DNA of 47,465 bases from JAEDHM01 sp964368645 (GTDB lineage Bacteria > Bacillota > Clostridia > Christensenellales > CAG-1252): contig CAYJBY010000023.1 in the NCBI GenBank assembly GCA_964368645.1, positions 1-47,465 of the forward strand. The letters run 5' to 3'. Each line of letters begins with the position of its first letter. Within the stretch, counting starts at the first letter, position 1. This document shows, piece by piece, positions 41,424 to 47,465 of this stretch. A program made the translations under genes and the position numbers. The notes beneath the pieces were generated by a model. That model saw only the letters and a list, made by a program, of their open reading frames with translations, ran no database searches and was not told where the DNA came from.

Positions 41424-42370
41424 AAAATAACAATACTCCGCTGACCGATGCAAAACAGTACAATCTTTCGGTACACCGTTTAGGTCGTTGGACAACTCTT
41501 GCGACGTTGATTATCCTGATGCTTGCGCCTATTATCTTCTGTATAGCGGCAGGACAGGCTCCCGATTGGAGCGTCGTTTTCGCGCCGGGCACCATTACCT
41601 TTATATTAGGCTATTGGGCAATAGGCATTATCGAGGCTGTGAGTTATGCGCCCTTGCTGGGTACGGGCGGACAATATCTGTCCTTTATCACAGGCAATAT
41701 CAGCAACCTCAAGCTTCCCTGCGCCATTAACAGCCAGAACGTGGCAAAAACGGAAAAGGGCAGTGAGCAGGAAGAGATTATCACCACTATTTCCATAGCG
41801 ATTTCCTCAATAGTCACCACCGTAATTATCTTTATCGGCGTGCTGATACTGATGACTCCCGTTGGCAACGTGGTTACGGAAACCCTGCGCCCCGTTACCA
41901 ATTACGTTATGCCTGCCATTTTCGGCGGACTTTTCGTCGCACTGCTTGCTATGTACTTTAAGCAGACTATGCTCCCCTTCGTGATAATGATTGTGGTTAA
42001 TATCATAGTTTTCGCAGGCGGTATTAAGGGCGTTCAGTCCATCTCCACTATGATAATAGTCGGTATGGTGGTATCTATCGCCGCTTCCTCCTTGGTTTAC
42101 AATAAGATTAAGGTCAAGGACTGGTTCTACGGAGCCTTCGGTATCGGCAAGCCCTCCTATTCTGTTGCGAAGAAGGAAGAGCAGTCTGCCGAAAAGCCCG
42201 TTGAGGAGAGCGCGGAAGAGCCTATTCTGACCGAGGCTATCGAAAACCCCGTTGAGGAGCTTGACGCTATAATCGACGAGGCGAAGAAGGACGCGAAGGA
42301 TTTGATAGAAACTGTTGAAAACGAACTGACCGCCGACAAGACCGAGGACGGCGAGCCTAAAGATGACTGA
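41420..42370 (+). CDS. Multi-spanning membrane protein, partner of the DUF5058 protein
   Basis: The 316-residue product has about six membrane segments (residues 25-45, 60-80, 120-145, 160-180, 185-205, 210-230), then an acidic, helix-prone cytoplasmic tail from about 245 with many Glu/Lys residues (EEQSAEKPVEESAEEP, IDEAKKDAKDLIETVEN). I do not recognise a named family with certainty. Its overlap with DUF5058 on one side and an 8-bp overlap with the glycosidase-like gene on the other imply coupled translation. Confidence 0.75.
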   Translation: MKNNNTPLTDAKQYNLSVHRLGRWTTLATLIILMLAPIIFCIAAGQAPDWSVVFAPGTITFILGYWAIGIIEAVSYAPLLGTGGQYLSFITGNISNLKLPCAINSQNVAKTEKGSEQEEIITTISIAISSIVTTVIIFIGVLILMTPVGNVVTETLRPVTNYVMPAIFGGLFVALLAMYFKQTMLPFVIMIVVNIIVFAGGIKGVQSISTMIIVGMVVSIAASSLVYNKIKVKDWFYGAFGIGKPSYSVAKKEEQSAEKPVEESAEEPILTEAIENPVEELDAIIDEAKKDAKDLIETVENELTADKTEDGEPKDD

Positions 42371-44183
42371 AAAAAGGGCGGCGGTTTTTCCTAAAAAACG
42401 GCAGAGCGGTACGGTGCGCCGTATCGTCAACGCCGACAAGGTTATCCGCTGTCAAGCGGAGCGCGGCGTTGCTTTCTCGGACTTTTTTGAGATGAGCGGA
42501 CGCAAAAGCGGCGCGGTTATTTCCTACACGGTGGGAGAGGACGGACGGCTGGAGCTGTTCCGTCACATAAGCTATTACGATATTCGTGACGAAAAGGGGC
42601 TGGCGCACAGCTGTAACGAAAGCGGTTTTTGCGGCTTAACTCTTAACGGAGAAGCGATTGACGAGCGCGTTCGGTACGTGGATATCGGCGGCAGGTTGGC
42701 GTTTTTCAGCGAAAGCGATAAGGGCGCGACCACGGTCAGAACCTTTTTTCCTGCGGTGTACGGTGCAGGATTGATAGAAAAAATCGAGATTAGCGGCGTA
42801 AGCGGCGAGGTCGCCTTGGATTGCAAGGCAAGAACGTCGGAGGAAAGCGCGGTAATCGACAGCGTTGGAATTGCGGACGAAAAAGGCTCCTTTTTCCCCG
42901 ACTTCGGAGGCAGTAGTTGCCGAACCGCTGACGAAAAGGGCTATTGCCGCTTTTACGTCGTATGGTATTCCGCGGTTAAGGGCGAGGAGTATATGCTTAA
43001 CGCCTTTTTGGAAGACCGCAAAAGACTGGACCTGATAAGCACGGCGTTTAATTCCGTCAGTCTGACAAGTCCCGAACCTGCATTGGACGTTTGCTTTTCT
43101 CACGCGGTACTTCATTGTGTGGAAACCGCAGAGGAAAAGGACGGCTTACTGTATCTCTCCGACGGCAGAGAGGACGGCGTTATCGACCTTGCCAGTATAG
43201 CCTCGTCCATACCTTTATTGGCGTATTGCGGCTATCCCAACGGACTGAAGCAGTCGCTTAACACTTTGAGCCTTTTTGTGATAAGGGCAGAGACGGACGG
43301 CTTGAGAACGGGCGTTGCGCCATCGATTCCTATGCTTTTATCCCTCAAGGGGGGTGAAACTAGCTCCAAGACGGACAAGGGGCAGTGCGCTTGCTTTTTG
43401 GAAAGCGTTACCACCTTATCCTTGTCTATCGGCAGTCCGCCGCTGACGGCGGAGCTGTACAAGTACCTTTGCTACGCCGCGGACTACTGCCGCGGAAAAA
43501 CCAAGGGCGGAGCGGTTACGGTGGGCGGCAAAGCGGATTACGGTATTTCCGCAAGAGCTTGTTTGGGCTACCGAAAGCTGTCCGCGATAGCTTCCTGCGG
43601 TAACAAAACCACCGATTCTGGCAAATACGCCTATTTCGCGCAGGAGCTTAAGGAAAGTCTGTACCTTAAGGGCGCGGCGGCAGGCGCGGAGCTGCCCAAG
43701 GTGGGCATAGCTCTCAACGATACGACTGTTGCAGGAGCGTTATCAGACGCTTTCGACCGCGGTTTTAAGGAGGACGGGGAGCTGTTGCGAACGGTAAAAG
43801 GAGCTTTCTTGGCAAATAACGCTGACAAAGCTATGTCCGTTCTGTTAGAATATACCAAGGAGCGGTTGCTTGGCTCCCACTCGCCTTACCCGATAGGCAA
43901 GGACGGACGGGAAACCGCAGAGGCTTCCGCCTTGTACGTCAGAGCCGTGGTGGAGGGCGTACTGGGCTATTCGCCTGTAAGCTACACATCCTTTGAGCTG
44001 ACTCCCAGACTTCCGCAGGGGTGGGATAGAATGAGGCTCAACAACCTTTACACCTGCGGTCACTCCTTGGACATCGAACTGGACGGCGGTTTGCTTAGGG
44101 TGTTCGACGAATCCGAGGAGCTTATCTATACCGCACCCTGTCATTCGGGCTTTACCGTGACGGTAAACCTCGAAGCAAAATAA
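42363..44183 (+). CDS. Putative six-hairpin glycosidase-like protein
   Basis: The 606-residue protein has no signal peptide. The N-terminal 200 residues look like a beta-sandwich (SGRKSGAVISYTVGEDGRL, FRHISYYDIRDEKG). The middle and C-terminal parts are helix-rich, and the end (FELTPRLPQGWDRMRLNNL, then SLDIELDGGLLRVF) resembles the tail of alpha/alpha-barrel glycoside hydrolases such as GH78 and GH94 relatives. I cannot place catalytic residues, so family and activity are uncertain. It overlaps the upstream membrane gene by 8 bp, and a GH2 enzyme follows 28 bp later, which supports a role in cytoplasmic glycoside breakdown. Confidence 0.7.
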   Translation: MTEKRAAVFPKKRQSGTVRRIVNADKVIRCQAERGVAFSDFFEMSGRKSGAVISYTVGEDGRLELFRHISYYDIRDEKGLAHSCNESGFCGLTLNGEAIDERVRYVDIGGRLAFFSESDKGATTVRTFFPAVYGAGLIEKIEISGVSGEVALDCKARTSEESAVIDSVGIADEKGSFFPDFGGSSCRTADEKGYCRFYVVWYSAVKGEEYMLNAFLEDRKRLDLISTAFNSVSLTSPEPALDVCFSHAVLHCVETAEEKDGLLYLSDGREDGVIDLASIASSIPLLAYCGYPNGLKQSLNTLSLFVIRAETDGLRTGVAPSIPMLLSLKGGETSSKTDKGQCACFLESVTTLSLSIGSPPLTAELYKYLCYAADYCRGKTKGGAVTVGGKADYGISARACLGYRKLSAIASCGNKTTDSGKYAYFAQELKESLYLKGAAAGAELPKVGIALNDTTVAGALSDAFDRGFKEDGELLRTVKGAFLANNADKAMSVLLEYTKERLLGSHSPYPIGKDGRETAEASALYVRAVVEGVLGYSPVSYTSFELTPRLPQGWDRMRLNNLYTCGHSLDIELDGGLLRVFDESEELIYTAPCHSGFTVTVNLEAK

Positions 44184-44211
44184 AACATATTGAAAAGGAG
44201 ATAAATTATTT

Positions 44212-46032
44212 ATGGCGATTGCAAAATTATTCACCGAGCAAGGTAAAACCCTTAACAAGAACGCGGTGCTACAGGAGTATCCCAGACCTCAGCTTTACCG
44301 TGACAGCTACGTCAATCTTAACGGCGAATGGGATTACGCTATTTACAAAACCCAAGCCGAGTTCGGCGGTTATCAGGGCAAAATCCTTGTGCCTTTCGCT
44401 CCGGAGTGTCTTCTTTCCGGCGTCGAAAAGGTATTACAGCCGGACGAAACGCTGTATTATCATCGCGTTTTCACCCTGCCGGAAGGCTTTAACAAGGGCA
44501 AAGTGCTGATGCATTTCGGCGCGGTGGACTATGCTTGCGAGGTGAAGATTAACGGCGCAACCGTCGGCACACACCGCAACGGTTATCTGCCTTTTTATTT
44601 CGACGTAACCGCGGCGCTTAAGAACGGCGAAAACACCTTGGACGTGTCGGTTATCGATCCCACGGAAACGGGTATTCAGGCAAGAGGTAAGCAGACTAGA
44701 AATCATTCGGGTATATGGTACACTCCGATTTCGGGTATTTGGCAGACCGTATGGCTTGAGTCCGTTCCGACCGTGTTTGTCGAAAAACTCCGCATCACCC
44801 CCTTCGTGGACGAGAGCGAGGTTCAGATAGAATTCGAGGCAGAGGGCGCGGATAAGGCATTCGTAACGGTTTACGAGGGCGGCGACAAGCTGGGCGACGC
44901 TTATTATAACTCCGATTTCGGCGCGAAGGTCTTGACGGCAGAGGTCGCAAGCGGCGATAAGATTAAGCTGCAAAATGCCAAGCTGTGGTCTCCTGAAAGT
45001 CCTTATCTTTACGTTTTGGAAGTTAAGGTCGGCGAGGATAAGGTCGTAACTTATTTCGGTATGCGTAAGTTCTCCGTCGGCACCGACTCCAAGGGCTATC
45101 CCAGACTGATGCTCAACAACAAACCCTGTTTCCACAAGGGCGTTTTGGATCAGGGCTACTGGTCGGACGGCTTGTACACCGCGGCGGCGGACAGCCTTTT
45201 GATTAAGGACGTGCAGACCATTAAGGATATGGGCTTCAATATGCTCCGTAAGCATATCAAGGTGGAACCTATGCGCTGGTATTATCACTGCGACAGACTC
45301 GGAATGTTGGTATGGCAGGATATGGTATCAGGCGGCGACAGCAACTACGACCTGCGTCCTATCGGCGCGTATCCCGCTTTCCAGTTGGCTTTCTGCACCA
45401 AGAAAATCGGCAGACTTAACGACGGCGCCAAGAATTACAAGCTTTTCCGCAGGGCAAGCGAGGAAGGCAGAGAGGAATATTATTCCGATATGTACGGCAC
45501 TATGGCTCAGCTTATCAACGTGGTTTCTCTTGCGTTGTGGGGACCCTTTAACGAGGGTTGGGGACAGTTTGACAGCCTTAAGGCGGCGGCTATGATCAGA
45601 GCTTACGATCCCACCAGACTTATCGACCACGCTTCGGGTTGGCACGATCAGGGCGGCCCCGACATCAATAGCTTCCATATCTATTTCACCGCATTTAAGT
45701 ATCCCAAGCTCACCAAGGACGACAACCGTCCCGTTGCGCTTACCGAGTTCGGCGGCTACAGCCATACGGTTAAGGGACACACTTGGGATGAGGAAAAGAT
45801 TTTCGGTTACCGCGTATATGACACGGCTGAAAAACTTGAAGCTAACTTTAAGAAACTGTTTGAAAAGCATATAATTCCGGCAGTAGATAACGGCTTATCC
45901 GCAATCGTCTATACGCAGGTTTCCGACGTCGAGATGGAAATCAACGGTTTACTCACCTATGACCGCGCCGAAGTTAAGGTTCCCGTTAAGACGGTTAAGG
46001 CTCTTAACGACAAGCTGGTTATCAAGGACTGA
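44212..46032 (+). CDS. Glycoside hydrolase family 2 protein
   Basis: The 606-residue enzyme has the GH2 plan: a jelly-roll sugar-binding domain (LNGEWDYAIYK, YYHRVFTLPEGF, HFGAVDYACEVKINGATVG), an Ig-like domain (about 185-290), and a TIM barrel with acid/base E448 in WGPFNEGW and nucleophile E512 in ALTEFGGY. No signal peptide is present, so it acts in the cytoplasm. GH2 covers beta-galactosidase, glucuronidase and mannosidase activities, and the motif context does not settle which. AAGGAGA lies 13 bp before the ATG. It is the last gene of the operon. Confidence 0.92.
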   Translation: MAIAKLFTEQGKTLNKNAVLQEYPRPQLYRDSYVNLNGEWDYAIYKTQAEFGGYQGKILVPFAPECLLSGVEKVLQPDETLYYHRVFTLPEGFNKGKVLMHFGAVDYACEVKINGATVGTHRNGYLPFYFDVTAALKNGENTLDVSVIDPTETGIQARGKQTRNHSGIWYTPISGIWQTVWLESVPTVFVEKLRITPFVDESEVQIEFEAEGADKAFVTVYEGGDKLGDAYYNSDFGAKVLTAEVASGDKIKLQNAKLWSPESPYLYVLEVKVGEDKVVTYFGMRKFSVGTDSKGYPRLMLNNKPCFHKGVLDQGYWSDGLYTAAADSLLIKDVQTIKDMGFNMLRKHIKVEPMRWYYHCDRLGMLVWQDMVSGGDSNYDLRPIGAYPAFQLAFCTKKIGRLNDGAKNYKLFRRASEEGREEYYSDMYGTMAQLINVVSLALWGPFNEGWGQFDSLKAAAMIRAYDPTRLIDHASGWHDQGGPDINSFHIYFTAFKYPKLTKDDNRPVALTEFGGYSHTVKGHTWDEEKIFGYRVYDTAEKLEANFKKLFEKHIIPAVDNGLSAIVYTQVSDVEMEINGLLTYDRAEVKVPVKTVKALNDKLVIKD

Positions 46033-46160
46033 GTATAAAAAGTCACAAGACGCAATTCGGGCAAGCAGACAATTAGCGCAACAGGTCGCTAAAGCCTAGG
46101 AAAAACTAATGACCGAGCGGTAATTAATAACTATCTTTGCTTGTCAAATACGAAGAATTA

Positions 46161-46190
46161 ACGCGTGGGGCTACGGCTCCGCGCGTTTTT
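46161..46190 (+). terminator. Strong terminator after the GH2 gene
   Basis: An 11-bp stem (ACGCGTGGGGC, 46161-46171, with GCTCCGCGCGT, 46176-46186) closes on a TACG loop, the stable UNCG tetraloop type, and is followed by five T. It ends the operon. Confidence 0.9.
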
Positions 46191-46393
46191 CATAGGTGCG
46201 TGCGCATATCAGCTTATAGTTACCTTTGCAAGCCGACGCTACAAGTGAGCGGAGGAAAAAGGATAATATAACTAAAGTGCAAAGGAAGACCGAAAAAGAA
46301 AAACCAATCGTAAAAAGGGTATTACAATTTAGCGCAACGGAAGTGCAGAGAGTAAAAACCAATCGTAAAAAAAGGAAAAATATATAATATATG

Positions 46394-46430
46394 ATACGCG
46401 CGTACACATACGCGTGCGCGTGCGCGTATG
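46394..46430. repeat. 37-nt alternating purine-pyrimidine tract
   Basis: Every base from 46394 to 46430 alternates purine and pyrimidine (ATACGCGCGTACACATACG, then CGTGCGCGTGCGCGTATG), and it is next to a TATATAATATAT stretch. Long alternating CG/CA tracts are the sequence class that forms Z-DNA under negative supercoiling. Confidence 0.75.
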
Positions 46431-46530
46431 AGAGGATACGAACAAACATAGAAAGGTGTACACGAGATTACGTGGATTTGCTTACGTTTTTTTGTTACCG
46501 ATAAATATAACAAAATCACATAGAAAGGTG

Positions 46531-46598
46531 TACACAAAGCAACTTAGATACACAAAGCAACTGAGATACACAAAGCAACTGAGATACACTTAGATTTA
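46531..46598. repeat. 18-bp tandem repeat, three copies plus a partial
   Basis: TACACAAAGCAACT[T/G]AGA occurs at 46531, 46549 and 46567, followed by the shortened TACACTTAGA. The unit is 18 bp but no long open frame uses it. Confidence 0.85.
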
Positions 46599-46795
46599 CC
46601 TACTCACTTAACTTTGCGGTTCACCATCGAATACTGACAAATACTTACGAACCAACGCAACAGCACGAATACCTACTAAAGACTCGGATATATTTGTACT
46701 CACCTAAACTCGCAATTTACTAATAGCATCTAGGTACACTTACGCAGATACAAACTTCATTATCATTATTATGATAGGCACGTTTATTAACGTAT

Positions 46796-47125
46796 ATGGT
46801 GAAGTGCGGACGCGCGAACACCCACAAAGCAACCCAGATTACAGGGACACGTTTTTGTATTATCCGCCTTACCGCTAAGCCCACCTACAAAGGGATACGC
46901 AGGCGACAGCACAAGCGCAGAAGCACGAGCAAGCGGACTCAAATTCCTTTTTTAGAGTTGTCGGCGGCGGAGTTTTCTGACATTATATCGGATATTGCGC
47001 GGATTAATTCGACAGCCCCTGATTGGGTTTTGCAAAGGCTGTCGGAGGAGGGCGCGTTGACTCAAAAAACGGCGAAAAAAATAATTGAAAAACTATGGAA
47101 AATCAGTTGCCAAAGCACGAAATAA
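46796..47125 (+). CDS. Doubtful small hypothetical protein
   Basis: A 109-codon frame starts at ATG 46796 with no visible ribosome-binding site. The first 50 residues are very basic and unlike a normal protein start (GIRRRQHKRRSTSKR). From about residue 52 the sequence is protein-like and amphipathic (LELSAAEFSDIISDIARI, DWVLQRLSEEGALTQKTAKK). It could be a real small protein with a later start or the tail of a decayed gene. I recognise no family. Confidence 0.3.
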   Translation: MVKCGRANTHKATQITGTRFCIIRLTAKPTYKGIRRRQHKRRSTSKRTQIPFLELSAAEFSDIISDIARINSTAPDWVLQRLSEEGALTQKTAKKIIEKLWKISCQSTK

Positions 47126-47358
47126 GTTGTAAAATCCACAGAGTAGTGAATTTGAAGTTTACAAAAGACATATTTTGATTGATTTTTTGAGGAACTTGAG
47201 CTGATCTGCCTGATTCGACACAACATTTTGTAGGTACTTGTCAAAGCGTCCACAACAGGTTACGAAAACGGCAAAAAGTCGGCAAAATCGCCCGTTTTGG
47301 TGCAAAAAAGACCCTTAAGAAAAAAAGAAAAATTTTTGTAAAAAAGTCAAAAAAATCG
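47126..47358 (+). other. Spacer before the last promoter
   Basis: No gene is seen. AAAACGG and CCGTTTT (within 47263-47302) could pair across about 20 nt. The region then becomes very A-rich up to the promoter at 47359. Confidence 0.45.
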
Positions 47359-47387
47359 TTGACAATCATTTTTCACTATGGTATTAT
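47359..47387 (+). promoter_or_regulatory. Strong promoter pointing out of the window
   Basis: TTGACA (47359-47364) and TATTAT (47382-47387) are 17 bp apart. About 70 nt of leader follow, with CTTC/GAAG complementarity near 47400, before the window ends. The gene it serves is not visible. Confidence 0.75.
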
Positions 47388-47465
47388 GTGTAGGCTGTCT
47401 TCTGAAGAAGCGGCAAGTGAAGCTTGAAAATAGAGAGGTTAAAGCGAGTGTGTCCTTGTCAAACC

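Larger units (their letters stand above)
46191..46795. other. Gene-poor repeat-rich spacer
   Basis: No gene is supported. It holds two similar copies of an AAAACCAATCGTAAAAA segment (46299 and 46356), an alternating purine-pyrimidine run (46394-46430), an 18-bp exact direct repeat ACATAGAAAGGTGTACAC (46446-46463 and 46518-46535), and an 18-bp tandem repeat (46531-46584). Base composition swings from very AT-rich to GC-rich. Confidence 0.6.

Noticed and set aside
46531..46584. CRISPR array
   Set aside because: The units abut with no unique spacers, so it is a plain tandem repeat.

Overview
The window looks like a chromosome segment from a Gram-positive Bacillota, most likely an uncultured gut-type member of the Clostridia. 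The reasons are the unbroken S10-spc-alpha ribosomal gene order, the zinc-binding short S14, a KOW-domain gene between map and infA, a mini-RNase III/RlmB/SigH-type sigma cluster, strong GGAGG ribosome-binding sites and consensus sigma-A type promoters. Finer placement is inference. No tRNA, rRNA, CRISPR array, phage gene or transposase was recognised.

Layout. (1) 1-5041: the end of a very large exported protein built of Listeria-Bacteroides type repeats followed by about ten MBG-type 'Y-N/D-G' modules; its first codons lie before the window. (2) 5042-21473: a spacer with a consensus promoter (TTGACA, 17 bp, TATAAT) and a folded roughly 200-nt leader, then rpsJ-rplC-rplD-rplW-rplB-rpsS-rplV-rpsC-rplP-rpmC-rpsQ-rplN-rplX-rplE-rpsZ-rpsH-rplF-rplR-rpsE-rpmD-rplO-secY-adk-map-KOW-infA-rpmJ, a second promoter, and rpsM-rpsK-rpsD-rpoA-rplQ ending at a hairpin terminator. 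This block supplies ribosomal proteins, the Sec pore, adenylate kinase, methionine aminopeptidase, IF-1 and the RNA polymerase alpha subunit. Several proteins (S3, L17, L24, L5, L22, S5) are longer than their Bacillus counterparts. (3) 21474-25720: a spacer with an 80-bp direct repeat, a DUF1846 protein, a roughly 0.8-kb cluster of palindromic repeats, and serS. (4) 25721-29230: short tandem repeats and a divergent large Ig-like, glycine-rich protein with an HExxH zincin motif. (5) 29400-38000: housekeeping genes: an orphan SIS protein, a CwlD-like amidase, mini-RNase III, RlmB, a SigH-like sigma factor, a CtpE-like P-type ATPase, MalQ and a Nudix hydrolase. The amidase/mrnC intergenic region carries three DnaA-box-like sites in 35 bp. 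(6) 38155-46190: a lipoprotein, a degenerate tandem array, an Lrp/AsnC regulator, and a tightly overlapping operon of two membrane proteins, a six-hairpin-glycosidase-like protein and a GH2 glycosidase. (7) 46191-47465: a gene-poor, repeat-rich end with a 37-nt alternating purine-pyrimidine run, one doubtful small ORF, and a strong promoter pointing out of the window.

The most interesting points are the orphan Lrp/DUF5058/membrane/glycosidase operon with a perfect inverted repeat over its promoter, the DnaA-box cluster beside the sigma factor operon, two genes that look leaderless, the structured S10 leader, and the MITE-like repeat cluster. All functional calls rest on reading motifs by eye; no database search was run.
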